A stretch of DNA of 64,000 nt from Palaemon carinicauda (GCF_036898095.1 NC_090751.1:45925555-45989554), one strand, 5' to 3'. Shown: positions 23,138 through 33,690, counted from the stretch's first letter. Notes: generated by a model not told the origin, from the letters alone. Program-made: numbers and translations.

Positions 23138-23462
23138 GTTGTAAAGGATTGATCTAGTTGAGACAATTGTTTTATTCAAACAAAATAAGGTGATCATTGA
23201 ATAAAAAATGTTAAAATCTGTTGTCTTTTATTTATTTTATATACTATTTATAGCAAAATAATGACGAATATGTATGCTTTTAGCATGTTTTTTATGCCCT
23301 TTCCTTTTACACTGCAGTTTAGCTAAAATTCTCCACAAAGGTATTGACAATTCTCCTCCGATGTACGAAGTGTTTTAACAGTAGGTTTCAGAATACATCC
23401 ACTTTGGGAGTGTACAATAGTCTCCATCTTCTTAAGGGTAGGAGTGTAGGCCAATAACCTTC

Positions 23463-23935
23463 ACCATCAGTGGCTGAGTGGTCAATAGACCTCCAGTGGT
23501 GGTGGTGTTGAGATGCAAGTTGCAACTTCAATCCCCCTTCTCATCAGGGGCTGAGTGATCAATAGACCTCCAGTGGTGGTGGTGTTGGGATGCAAGTTGC
23601 AGCTTCTATCCCCCTTCTCATCAGGGGCTGAGTGATCAATAGACCTCCAGTGGTGGTGGTGGTGTTGGGTTGCAAGTTGCAGCTTCAATCCCCCTTCTCA
23701 TCAGGGGCTGAGTGATCAATAGACCTCCAGTGGTGGTGGTGTTGGGTTGCAAGTTGCAGCTTCAATCCCCCTTCTCATCAGGGGCTGAGTGATCAATAGA
23801 CCTCCAGTGGTGGTGGTGTTGGGATGGTTGCAGCTTCAATCCCCCTTCTCATCAGGGGCTGAGTGATAAATAGACCCCCAGTGGTGGTGGTGTTGGGTTG
23901 TAAGTTGCAGCTTCAATCCCCCTTCTGAGTGATAC
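23463..23935 (+). repeat. Minisatellite, six copies of a 74-80 bp unit
   Basis: GGCTGAGTG starts at 23472, 23549, 23626, 23706, 23783 and 23857, so periods are 77, 77, 80, 77 and 74. Each unit reads CAATAGACCTCCAGTGGTGG, a short GGT run of variable length, TTGCAAGTTGCAGCTTCAAT, CCCCCTTCTCATCAGGG. The GGT run causes the length changes. A single related unit opens block X3 at about 46265-46370. Confidence 0.9.
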
Positions 23936-25686
23936 TACAAAGCAAATGTGGGGTGACCTCCATCTTCAAAGGTACGCACGAGTGATTATCTCCTCCCTCT
24001 GCCGGGATGTGGGTGCAATAAACTCATTGTCTATTCATGTGAGTAATATCCATCTTTCCATTGTATTTAAGTCTATTTATTTGCTCCAAGTATTTTTGTC
24101 ATCAGGTTGAAGTAACAGAATCTGGAATGATAAAAATCTGTAAATAACTGTTCAAAAGTATTTAAGATAACTCAGGTTCCAATATTTAATAGATTTTATA
24201 CTGCTAAACACTTTCAAAGCCCATTTATTAAAATATAAAGTATTAAGATTTAATAAAAAAAACATTACCAAAAAATTTTGTACAAGTGGCAATACATTTA
24301 CTCAAACATAATTGCAGTATTACAAGGAAAGATTTAAACCTACAATATTTGAACTATTGGGTTGAAGTTGGGTAAGTTTTTCTCCAATTTTTGTATCTTT
24401 TGTACTAAAGTAATATTTGGGTAAGACTATAAAACCAGATTAATTAAATCGATGGGTCAAACAAGATTTCAAATAACAAATGGAGACTCACAATATCAAT
24501 TTAATATGGTAGGAAGTAACTTTATTTGATGCCCCATCTACACTTTATATCTGAAGTGATTTGAATGTAACTATATTTGAGATGGTGCCCATGCCCTATT
24601 GATGGGCATAAAAGATGTAAGTTGACAATATTGTGGCTTAACAACTGGCACTTCCTCCACGACCTGGAGAGGAATGTGTATTTAGTAGTAGTAATACTAT
24701 CATGGCATATATACTTTATATACCTGCCTCCTAAAACACTACCTTAGTACATAGGATATTTTCATAATGGATTACTTATATTTTCATAATGGATTACTTA
24801 AGTTACAAGCAACAGGCCAGGTATCAAGATCAGCCAGGTCATCAGCAACCATTACTTAATAAAAAAAAAAAAAAAAGGAAGAGTGCCTTTCTTTTTTAGG
24901 CTCAAAAATCAAAGGAAGAGTAAGAGGGGTATAATGAAATCTTCAAAGAACCCCACAATACACATCAAAGTCTTAACAGTGTGGATGCTTAGGCCCAGAA
25001 AAAATGGGCAGAGAAGCTGTTCAGCATCGAGGTTCAACTATAAGGGTGCACTTTAGCAGTTTCCCTATTGTAAAGTTGAAGTAGTTGGCAAGCTAGATGG
25101 AAAAACTGAAGTGAGAATGGAGGCAAAATAGAAGAGAAAAAAAGGGGTGCTGCTATAGACCATTCAGAAAAATCTTGTGTTGAAAGACTTTAGTAGCCAA
25201 AAGAGTAGTGATGTGGCAGAAATAACAGCACACAAACACCTAACCTGACTTGAGACTAACAGTTTTTTTAAATGTGACCAAAGAAACAAGATCCAAACAA
25301 CATCCTAACAAGCAAGCTGAAGGAGTCTCCAGACAAATCTGCTTTAATGGTATCTTACCCATTGAGTAAAAATCAATGTAATGGAATATACATTAAAAAA
25401 TTGAAGGAATACAAACCTCAATTTCTCCAAATCATTCAAACTAGGATTAGATCAAAGAATTTTTGCCCTTAAGTTCAAACACTAGGTCATGGGGGGACAT
25501 TGTGCACATGCACACTAGGAAAAAATTCCAAATTTGCAATATTAACATTTTGAGGTTGGACACAAAGATGGAAGAAAAAAATCATGAAGAGAAGTATAAC
25601 AAAGCTAGAAAGTCCGTGCAATTAAGGGCTAAAACAGTATAAATTGATGCTTAAAGGCCACACGTGAATGGCAGAGCCAAGGAACA

Positions 25687-25868
25687 GTGAGTGTGTCCTC
25701 GCTAGCAGGACAATGCTGAGGAGTCATTAGGTAGACCTATAGGCTCCACTCTATCTTAGCTCACAAGAATGGTGAGGTTGCAGATGTAGAGAAGCTATCA
25801 AGTTTGAGCAGGACTCCAACTTCCGTCTGGCAGATTACAGCCAAGGACGTTTTCAATAGGCAACCACA
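25687..25868 (-). repeat. tRNA-derived SINE copy in X1
   Basis: Same family as 5106-5392: GTGTCCTCGCTAGCAGGACA, TAGACCTATAGGCTCC, GCAGGACTCCAACTTCCGTC, CAATAGGCAACCAC. The B box on the minus strand is mutated (GGAGTCC in place of a TTCGANTCC core). It is shared at the same place with X3 and X4, so it predates amplification of the block. Confidence 0.7.
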
Positions 25869-26266
25869 AGATTAAATCTTAAAAGTCAAAATATGCAAAT
25901 TGATTAAAACTTGAAGAATTATGAAAAAAACCTGGTGTATTTTTGGGGGCAAATGTACTGTGTAGTCCCCAAGGACTCTTCTGGTAAAGGCTTGAACAGG
26001 CAATCCTATCACCAATCTTCTTGGGGACCACACTACACCTCAGCAATTGTACCGTAGGTTTTTCCTTTGCCAAAAGCCATTTTGTAATATATCAAAAACT
26101 GTATTAGTGTTTTTCAGTGCTAAAATTATTAGAGAACTAAAGAATTGCACTCTAAACCTTTGCCAGTTAAATTTTTTAAATGGTGACCATAACTTAGCAG
26201 AATGTTACCAAGCAATCTTCAATCTGAACCTAGAGAAAAGTAACGAATCCTACTATCAAATCTATA

Positions 26267-26485
26267 GTTGCTGCAAAAGAGTACCTCCTTGCTTGTTGAT
26301 GTAGGATACTACTGTGGTGTTGTCGCTCATCACCACCACAGTGACTTGCCAGGTACTGTTGGAACTGTTGAAGGGCCAGAAAGACGGCCTTCATCTTTAG
26401 GAGATTTATGTGGAGGTACTTTTCTGACTCTGACCAGAGGCCTGAGGTCGTGTGGTGCAGCATGTGAGCCCCCACCCTTTTTTTT
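26267..26485 (-). mobile_element. DIRS RNase H fragment embedded in X1
   Basis: About 220 bases match the minus-strand RNase H region of D4 (62465-62720). The translation contains YLHINLLKMKAVFLALQQFQ and other parts of the motif ending in VSYINKQGG-type sequence. It sits inside block X between TCAAATCTATA and GTATACACAAAAATG. X3 has the same fragment at the same point (48647-48868). X2 and X4 do not. Confidence 0.8.
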
Positions 26486-27278
26486 GTATACACAAAAATG
26501 TAAGCCAAGGGTTTTTATCTATAGTTCATGAACTTTGCACTTAAGGAAATGTCATTAAATTGATACAACTTGAGTAAAGCCCCACAGATACACAATGAAC
26601 TAAAAGTAGAGAGATTGGACAGGAAATAGGGAGTTGCAGCTTTTAATTATTGTCACTGAAACCAGAGGAGTGGATAGGGTTGGTGGAAAAATTATAATCT
26701 TCCATCCAAGGTTTCATAAGTTTAATCATTGAAAAATGTATCTCTTAATATGCTGTTTTAAAAACAAGGGTTGTGACTTGCGAGTCAAGATGATCAATGT
26801 AGCTACAAATCTTTCATCTGTTCTTTTGATTATATGCGCTAACTAATGCAAATTAACTTGAAAATATGCTACCAGGAAAGTCAATAAATATTTTTCACAC
26901 TGATTATAATTAAATTTTAGACATTTCCTGGATAAAAACATTAAGATTCTATTTTCAACATTATATAGGACCTGGAAATAATGATAAACTTCAACTCCCT
27001 GGAAAATCGACCCTTTAAAAGCTTACTCATAAGTTTGGTTACCTATATATAATTACCTAACTTTTGTTTGAATATAATTCAATGAGCAACAAAATCAACT
27101 TCCATATAATTTTTGGTATATGAAAAAAAATCAAAATAAGCATCACCTTTATCCAGCAGCAATATTTTCCAATCACTTCTGTCCAACTTTTCAAAATCTC
27201 AGCATGTTAAATTTAGTCACCTCAGCAGCTGCATAGTAACTGACAGTTATCCTTTAAAAATTTGGCATTGTGATGACA

Positions 27279-27317
27279 TCAGTATTGAGTTTCCTTCAAT
27301 TCATACATACCAGCACC
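27279..27317 (-). pseudogene. Possible terminal coding exon of a host gene, X1 copy
   Basis: On the minus strand an acceptor (TATCTTATTTCAG) is followed by 12 codons reading GAGMYELKETQY and a TGA. All four X copies keep this peptide and stop. The differences I see (GGT/GGC, ACT/ACA) are synonymous, which hints at former coding selection, although the segment is very short. It would be the last exon of a gene whose other pieces are at 28090-28239 and 29146-29343. Confidence 0.35.
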
Positions 27318-28089
27318 CTGAAATAAGATGAAATGGTTAATATAGGTACATTCATTAAATTCATATTCATATCACAATTTGCTTTAAGCACAACCATTCA
27401 ACACTATCTAGCCTCCAATTTTACAAATGAGGCTAGTACCAGCAACATTTCAACATCAGTTTCTCCTTTTACAGCCCATTATTAATCATACCTAATGTGT
27501 TTCTTCATGTACCATTCCTCCCTATGACTTTCTGGGCCCTACAGGTGTGCTCTTACCCTGATATTTCCTTGGAAGGGTTGCCATAAGTAATATAACCTCT
27601 ATCTTAGTCCTTCCGAGTTAAACAAGTTAAATTTTATTCTTTCAATCTCCCTGACAGGTCTCAAAATAGTAAACCAAGTTGTCATTCATACTGCCAGAAT
27701 TTCTCATCCCCCTAGCATCCCAAGGAAGAAGGAATGAAAGGTTTCATTTGATGGACACTTGAGGTGCAGCTGCTTCAAGTCAACAACAGTAAGGGAAGAT
27801 ACAGCCAAAAAAAACTAAAAAATTTCCTTACCGACAGAAGTAGAGATTCTTCAAAGAGTGGCAACTTGCCAGGGCATCTAGGGGAAGGGGAAACTATCTT
27901 TTAAATCTTACTTTAAGAGGGAGAATGATTATAAGAATTAACAAAAATCAAAATTAGTTAACATAGAACATTTTTTGACTGACCTTATTAAAGACCCAAT
28001 TAGCTTTTATGGGATTTTTCCAAAAATGACAGCAGCGAACTTACTCCGAAACATCAACACTACCCTCCTCCGAAGGGATGGTACTGTAC

Positions 28090-28239
28090 CTCAATGATAC
28101 GAAGGACTTTGTATATAGCAAGAATATAATCACACCAAACAGCCAACATGCCTTTCTTTAGAAACCAGCCCATCACTGGAATCCATCGGCTAATTTCTTT
28201 TGTGCGAGTGAATGTCCTCCATATCAATTTTAAGAATAT
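28090..28239 (-). pseudogene. Exon-like piece of an unidentified host gene, X1 copy
   Basis: On the minus strand, 150 bases between an acceptor (ACTGGTAG) and a donor (GAG/GTACAG) are open for 50 codons. The translation includes IFLKLIWRTFTRTKEIS and GWFLKKGMLAVWCDYILAIY, which is hydrophobic and tryptophan-rich like a membrane segment. In X2, X3 and X4 the piece has a 15-base in-phase insertion that brings a TAG. Most other differences between copies change the amino acid, so present copies look unconstrained. Gene identity unknown. Confidence 0.35.
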
Positions 28240-28737
28240 CTACCAGTATCTCTAAGAATCAAACATTATCGAGTAGTTAGCAAAACTACCAAAGCACCCA
28301 CAATTAGTCTTGAGAACTCCAATCACAGCAAGTGCAATTCCTTCTCAATTCAGACACTAAAAAGAGAAGAGAGGTTGGACAGACAGGTGTGAGAATGTTT
28401 TTGTAGGGAGATTGAAATAATCTTAAGAGTATTTGAGACATTCCAAGTAAAAAATATACTGCTTTCTGAAAGAACTATTACCCCTCACAAGGTTTCAACA
28501 CTGAAAATTATGTAGATCAACCCTTAACAAAAACGCTGCCAGAAGCTCTTGTCGATGGCCAGCCCGTTACAGGTAGGCCTTTGTAATAAAATACCATTAC
28601 ACCAATTAAGGCTTTTTCCTCTAAATTTTAGATACAGTACTGGTACAAGCCAGTGCTCAGACAACTGCAAAGAATTTCAAATATACATTAAATTTATTTT
28701 TCAATATACATTACATTTATTTTCTAACCCTTTTACC

Positions 28738-29012
28738 CCAAAAGGACGTACTGGTACGTTTCACAAAAGCCATCCCTTTACCCCCATGGACGTACAAAAA
28801 AATGCTATAAAAATTTGTTTTTCATATTTTTTGATTATTTTGAGAAAATTCAGGCATTTTCCAAGAGAATGAGACCAACCTGACCTCTCTATGACAAAAA
28901 TTAAGGCTGTTAGAGCAATTTAAAAAAAATATACTGCAAAATGTGCTGGGAAAAAAATAACCCCCTGGGAGTTAAGGGTTGGAAATTTCCAAATACCCCG
29001 GGGGTAAAACGG
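28738..29012. mobile_element. MITE-like insertion in Y1, absent from Y2
   Basis: Y2 reads TTTTCTAAAACATATTCTG at this point. In Y1 the sequence is split by 275 bases beginning CCCTTTTACCCCAAAAGGAC and ending GGGGGTAAAACGG. The ends are imperfect inverted repeats, and TAA or TTA flanks each side, which would fit a 3 bp target duplication of the Harbinger type. The interior repeats the end motif (CCCTTTACCCCCATGGACGT). No coding capacity. Confidence 0.7.
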
Positions 29013-29145
29013 TTAAAAGATATTCTGTAGTCTTGTACTGTATGGTACTGGACTCATTTAACTTAGGCTAATACAGAAACATCTACTATACTCTTTAGCA
29101 TTCACAATCAAACTTATTGAAATACATCTACCATACAAACCTTAC

Positions 29146-29343
29146 CTATACTTCTCCTTAGACAGCTCAGGTGGTGGAATTAATCCCAAAGGGACAGTAA
29201 CTGCATATAATGCCTGTCCTAAGTATGAAAACAATACATAAAGATAACCTCGGACATCAGAACGATCACTTCATTTATCCTTTATCATCACCGCCGTATA
29301 GACCATTTGGATTATTTTAATGAGAGGACCTTCTCGTACGTCA
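29146..29343 (-). pseudogene. Degenerate coding exon of a host gene, Y1 copy
   Basis: A 198-base exon on the minus strand lies between TTTTTTCCAG and TATAG/GTAAGG. After one leading base it reads DVREGPLIKIIQ, meets a TGA at codon 24, then continues open through SDVRGYLYVLFSYLGQ and VTVPLGLIPPPELSKEKYR to the donor. The Y2 copy has the same length and splice sites and lacks this stop, but carries two others. Each copy is thus independently broken from a common open ancestor. I do not recognise the protein. Confidence 0.55.
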
Positions 29344-29992
29344 CTGGAAAAAAAAACCTTTAAATACCAGCACTGCATTTGCAATGATTCATAATAAAGA
29401 TTAAAGTTTTCTACAAACTTAAATACAGAAAACTAAACAATTGGTGCACTTACAGGATATTAAATAAAAAGGGATTTAGGATTAAGCAAAAACCTACTCA
29501 TTTTAAAGGTTAAGTTACAGAAATTTAAGGTGATCGCAATCCAAAATTTATTTCAAGTTCCCAATACAAAGAACTTTTTTCATACAATACTTTGCAAATA
29601 CATTATAGTAGGAAGAAGGAAAGTAATTCATTCTAGATCTGGTGAGTTAACACGTGGGCGTGTAGGAAACCTACGACGATTGAAGCGTTGGCGTTGAAAA
29701 CGCTTGCGCGCAGGCGACGAATCGCGCGGGCGCATAAGTAGAGCCCAGGGATGCCTGTGAGTGCCTGTGCGATAACCTAGGTATCTCCTGGGCGGCATGG
29801 TGAAGTGGAGGCACTGCGAGTCCAGAAGAACCTGTGAGCGCCTGTGCGCTAGCGAAGGAACTTCTTGAACTGCGTGACGAGGCAGGAACCAGGAGATAGT
29901 AGGAGTGTAGTTGCGTAGTTGCGTGGCCAGGAGAAATGCGCGGCTAGACGTATGAGAGATCGTCGGCGAGGAGGCGAAGGAATAACTACTTG

Positions 29993-30430
29993 CCTGCGCC
30001 CAGATCCGAAGATCATGGGCGCGTGGGCGAACGATGCCGCGTATGCGCATATCAGGAAGGGGGCGCAGATGTGTGCTGGCGAGCAGGTGCACGAGGAGTT
30101 CAGTGAAGAACAACCTCCCTGCTTGCGCCCAGATCCGGAGATCGTGGGAGCGAGGGCGAACGTTGGCGCGCAATGCGCACATCAGGAAAGGGTGATCAGA
30201 TGTGCGCTGGCGAGCAGGCGATCGTGGGCGTTCAGGAGTTCGTAGGCGCGCATGGCGCGTAGCCGCACAGAAGGTCTCAGAAGAGTTGGCCATCAGGAGT
30301 TGATTCAGCAGAAGTCTGGTCCACAGCAGGAGACTTGTGCCCAGATCCGGAGATCGTGGGCGCGAGGGCGAACGTTGGCGCTCATTGCGCACAGCAGGAA
30401 CATTTGCGAGCTACTGCGCGCGAGCGCGCA
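29993..30430 (-). repeat. GC-rich internal repeat in the DIRS gag region
   Basis: GCGCCCAGATCCGGAGATCG with GTGGGCGCGAGGGCGAACG follows at about 29998, 30126 and 30341, each with a further CGCATTGCGCACATCAGGAA-like part. Spacing is irregular (about 128 and 215 bases). The CpG content is far above the rest of the window. On the minus strand it encodes repeated RPRSHDLRIWAQA-like peptides. Confidence 0.65.
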
Positions 30431-30786
30431 GTAGAATGAGGTTACACAGGTAAAAAAACCTGGCACCAAAGGGCTTACTCACATGTGAGATAAGCCCTTA
30501 GCCCCGAAGGGACCGGTGCCCGTTTGGAAAACGGGGTGGAGGCGCCGAAGATAAGAAGATCTGGCAGGTGTCGAAGATCGCGAATGAACTGCTGATAGGT
30601 CTAGAGAAGCAGCATCAACTGTCTGTTCTCGTCGAGGAGGATCCTCTGCGGGTGAAGATGAGGACGACCACGGACAGGAGCACCATCATCAGTCCTCCGA
30701 AGAGAAGTCTGTCAGTGAACTCCCCCAAGGGGGAAAGACACTCGCAGGAGACACCGTTGGACTCAGCTGCCCCCTTGAAGATGTCC

Positions 30787-30815
30787 GGGGGTGGGGGTGG
30801 GGGTGGGGGTGGGGG
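30787..30815 (+). repeat. G-quadruplex-capable GGGGGT run
   Basis: Five runs of five G separated by single T form an uninterrupted 29-base tract. The sequence meets the usual four-run quadruplex pattern. It falls in the gag region of the minus-strand DIRS piece, so the transcript would carry the C-rich complement, a proline stretch in one frame. Confidence 0.8.
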
Positions 30816-30995
30816 CACTGAGCCTTCAGGAACAGCAGCAGGGGAGTCCTCCGAAGAGGAGTCTCTATGAGTGTCCTTTCTCCCGAATGAGAGGGATGCG
30901 TAGAAGAGACAGGAAGAACTGATGAAGGCACCCCTTAGGGCTGTTGGATCAGCAAGCTGACCATAAAGAGCAACCCTCCGAAGAGGAGCTCCTGC

Positions 30996-31140
30996 AGTTG
31001 CTCAGCCCCTTGAGCATAGCTGCAAGTGCAACCGCTCAGCACCAAGAGCATAATCATACGAACACCATGGTCCGGCCTTGCAACCGCTCAGCCCCTTGAG
31101 CATGGTTTCAAAAGCGGTAGCTCAGCACCAAGAGCATAAC
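30996..31140 (+). repeat. Two copies of a 90 bp unit in the gag region
   Basis: GCTCAGCCCCTTGAGCAT at 30999 and again at about 31086, each followed some 30 bases later by GCTCAGCACCAAGAGCATAA. The short palindromic phrase GCTCAG...TTGAGC could form a local stem. Confidence 0.6.
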
Positions 31141-32264
31141 CGCCCGAGGACCAGAAAAAAATTAAGGTAGGAGAAGAAATCCCCATGAAGGGGAAAAAAC
31201 TCATACCTGGGAAGGGAACCTCCCTCGGAAGGGAAGAACCCACCCAGGAGGCGAACCTCCTGAGGGTTCTATATGAACTAAGGAGCCGACAGGTCACGGG
31301 AGAACTTCTAGAAGAAGGGACACGCCCATGACGAAGTCGTAGAGGCGGCGGCAATGGCACACTCCCCAGGCCCCAACAGGACAGCTCTGCTTTGTAGGCA
31401 CATTAGGCAAACGAAAAACTAGATAGTTAACTGTGAAAATAAAACAATTAGTTAACATTAATTCCCCCATGGGAACTCCGAAGAAGAACCCCAGCGGGAA
31501 AATAATATAAGAATTACACACAGGAATGCGCCCTCCTCCCCCACTGACACTCACGGGAAGGAGGGGGGGGGGGAAGGCGGAGAACTGTAACAAAACAGAA
31601 TTATAACAATTATAAATATGTAATTCAACCAAGAATGTTACTAATAGTAAGAACGAATGAACCCCGAAGGGAAGCGTTCTACACAGAGGCTGAAAAGTTA
31701 ACAAACAATTAGATTTAAATAAAAAAAATAATTGAGACAAAATAAACGGAAGCAATTCAACCCGCAACGGGAAGGAAGCTACCGTAATACGTAGTTGTAA
31801 TAAAAGGGTGAACGAACTCAAGGAGAGAGAGAGAGACCGTAGTCAAACAAAACTCCCAATTTCCCCATAGGGAAGGAGGAACAGCGGAGAAACATATTAG
31901 TAAGTAAAGTCCAGCGATGACAATTCCCCACGGCACCCGCCGAAGGGAGACCGAAGGACCAAGGGAGAGATCGCGACCCATGAAAAGTCACTGTAGTGGC
32001 CTGAGACCACACGGAGAAGAGTCGTACAATGAGTGGACTTCCTACACACACACACAGCACAAACACTGAAAAGGAAACTTACTGTATTTCTTTACTCAAA
32101 TATATACATAAACATAAGAATGTTTACATATATATTAAGTATAAGAAAAGTAAGTTATTAGTAAGACAAAGCATTAATGGCTGCCATGCGAGGACGGAAC
32201 AGACGTGTCTGTTCATTGTCCGACCCAAATGTGAAGTGAAGCAGTTCACCGGTGTGTCATGGGG
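31141..32264 (-). other. Interior of the DIRS 5' portion, no clear ORF
   Basis: On the minus strand this stretch should be the leader and early gag. Open frames on that strand (31294-31821, 31818-32066) carry no motif I recognise. The GAAGGG phrase recurs often (for example CCCCGAAGGGAAG), and a GA run is present at 31824-31834. Confidence 0.45.
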
Positions 32265-32418
32265 GAGGGGTAACTAGCTACCACTCCCCTACCCCCCTGC
32301 TAATTAGCGCGGGGGTATTACACCCTCGTTAAATTCCAATGTCTCGTCCTTTCAGCTACGCCGAAAGTAAACCCTATGTAAATAGCGTGGTTTGTATTTG
32401 GGTTACGGAACAAATACC

Positions 32419-33313
32419 GCTTTCTGAAAGCACACTTACCCCTCACAAGGATTCAACACTGAAAATTATGTAGACCAACCCTTAACAAAAAGGCTGCCAG
32501 AAGCTCTTGTTGATGGGCAGCCCGTTAAAGGTAGGCCTTTGTAATAAAATACCATTACACCAAGTAAGGCATTTTCCTCGAAATTTTAGATACGGTACTG
32601 GCACAAGCCAGTTCTCATACAACTGCAAAGAATTTCAAATATACACAAATTTATTTTATAATATACATTAAATTTATTTTCTAAAACATATTCTGTAGTC
32701 TTATACTGTATAGTACTAGATTAATTTAACTTAGGCCAATATAAAAACATCTACTTCACTCTTTGGCATTCACAATCAAACTTATTGAAATACATCTACC
32801 ATACAAACCTTACCTATATTTCTTCTTAGACAGCTCAGGTGGTGGAATTAGTCCCAAAGGCACAGTGACTGCATATAATGCCTGTTCTAAGTATGAAGAC
32901 AATACGTATAGCTAACCTCAGAAATCAGAACGATCACTTAATTTATCCTTCATCATCAGAGCTGCATGGAGCCTTTGGATTATTTTAATGAGAGGACCTT
33001 CTCGTACGTCACTGGAAAAAAAAAACTTTAAATGGCAGCACTGCATTTTCAAAGATTAACAATAAAGATTAAAGTTTTCTACAAACTTAAATACAGAAAA
33101 CTAAACAACTGGTGCACTTACAGGATATTAAATAAAAAGTGATTTAGGATTAAGCAAAAACCTACTCATTTTAAAGGTCAAGATACAGAAATTTAAGGTG
33201 ATCGCAATCCAAAGTTTATTTCCAAGTTCAATACAAAGAACTTTTTTCATACAATACTTTGCAAATACATTATAGTAGGAAGAAGGAAAGTAATTCTTTC
33301 TAGATCTGGTGAG
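32419..33313. repeat. Block Y, copy 2
   Basis: Starts at CGCTTTCTGAAAG directly after the DIRS 5' end and ends at TTCTAGATCTGGTGAG. Same content as Y1 without the 275 bp MITE. Unlike Y1 it continues into further AT-rich DNA (33314-33690) that looks like more of the same locus. Confidence 0.85.
32814..33011 (-). pseudogene. Degenerate coding exon of a host gene, Y2 copy
   Basis: 198 bases with the same splice sites as 29146-29343. It is open through DVREGPLIKIIQRLHAAL and MMKDKLSDRSD, then has TGA and TAG, then continues VTVPLGLIPPPELSKKKYR to the donor TATAG/GTAAGG. The central part is intact here but broken in Y1, and the reverse holds further on. Confidence 0.55.
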
Positions 33314-33690
33314 ACAATTTCAAACATTTCTGAAATAGGTAGAACCAGTTGTGCATCAATGAAACCTACATTCTAAAACAGATTCTATAGGATAGGAGTT
33401 TAAATAATTTAGCACAGAGGCAACAGTTTGCATTGGACCACACAATCTGGTAACTCTTAAAAGCCATAGAATGTATAAAAAATTTCAAAAAATCATTGAA
33501 GCTCAAAAAGCTTACAGCAATAACAGCAGGGAACAGACTTAAGAAAATTAACCAGTATTTGAGCATTGTTTGCAAAACAGCTCCAGGCCCAAAAAACTTT
33601 AAAACTTTAACAGTTTTCATGAACTGAGACTTTAAGTATACACACATGACAGTTCACTCTAAAAGCTTCAAAATATGACAAATTCCTAGG
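33247..33690 (-). other. Continuation of the host locus upstream of Y2
   Basis: An acceptor CTATTTCAG on the minus strand at 33330-33338 is followed by an open frame containing MFEIVSPDLERITFLLPTIM, to a TGA at 33247-33249. It might be another exon of the same unknown gene, because the equivalent position in Y1 is cut by the DIRS junction. A 93-codon minus-strand frame (33366-33647) is hydrophobic but has no other support. Confidence 0.3.

Larger units (their letters stand above)
23463..28446. repeat. Block X, copy 1 (longest)
   Basis: First of four collinear copies. Recognisable stations in order: the 77 bp minisatellite, GTGGGTGCA(A/G)TAAAC, TGATGGGCATAAAAG, CAACAGGCCAGGTATCAAGA, GGGTATAATGAAATCTTC, the SINE at 25687, CCAAGAAGATTGGTGATAGG-type sequence (reverse), GTTGTGACTTGCGAGTCAAG, CAGCACCCTGAAATAAGAT, TGCCAGGGCATCTAGGGGAA and GAGTATTTGAGACATTCC. 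It contains minus-strand exon-like pieces at 27279-27317 and 28090-28239. It is the only copy that runs straight into block Y without DIRS sequence in between. Confidence 0.8.
28447..29643. repeat. Block Y, copy 1
   Basis: Starts at ACTGCTTTCTGAAAG, continues through CCCTCACAAGG(T/A)TTCAACACT and AAGCTCTTGT(C/T)GATGG, and ends at TTCTAGATCTGGTGAG. Aligned with 32419-33313 it shows roughly 90 percent or better agreement by eye apart from one 275 bp insert. It follows block X1 directly, in the order expected of the uninterrupted ancestral locus. Confidence 0.85.
29644..32418 (-). mobile_element. DIRS-like element, 5' terminal repeat and gag portion
   Basis: The high-coordinate end (about 32265-32418) is, read on the minus strand, the start of a DIRS element. 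It matches in inverted orientation the 3' terminal region of D2 (GTAGCTAGCTACC, CCTACCCCC, CTACGCCGAAAGTAA, AATAGCGTGGTTTGTATTTG). Downstream on the minus strand lies GC-rich DNA expected to hold 5' leader and gag. Frames there are rich in R, P and S and interrupted (best 29628-30392, with a repeated LRIWAQA motif). The low-coordinate end is broken at the Y1 border. No RT or recombinase belongs to this piece. Confidence 0.7.

Noticed and set aside
23463..23935. CRISPR-like regular spacing
   Set aside because: Whole 77 bp units are repeated, with no unique spacers between short repeats. This is a minisatellite in a eukaryotic context.
30568..30931. Open frames on both strands with glycine or proline runs
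   Set aside because: The frames are carried by the GGGGGT tract. They lie in the DIRS gag region and neither shows a domain.
33366..33647. 93-codon hydrophobic minus-strand frame as a membrane protein gene
   Set aside because: AT-rich DNA readily encodes hydrophobic residues. There is no signal peptide pattern or repeat copy to test it, and the frame has no splice or start context.
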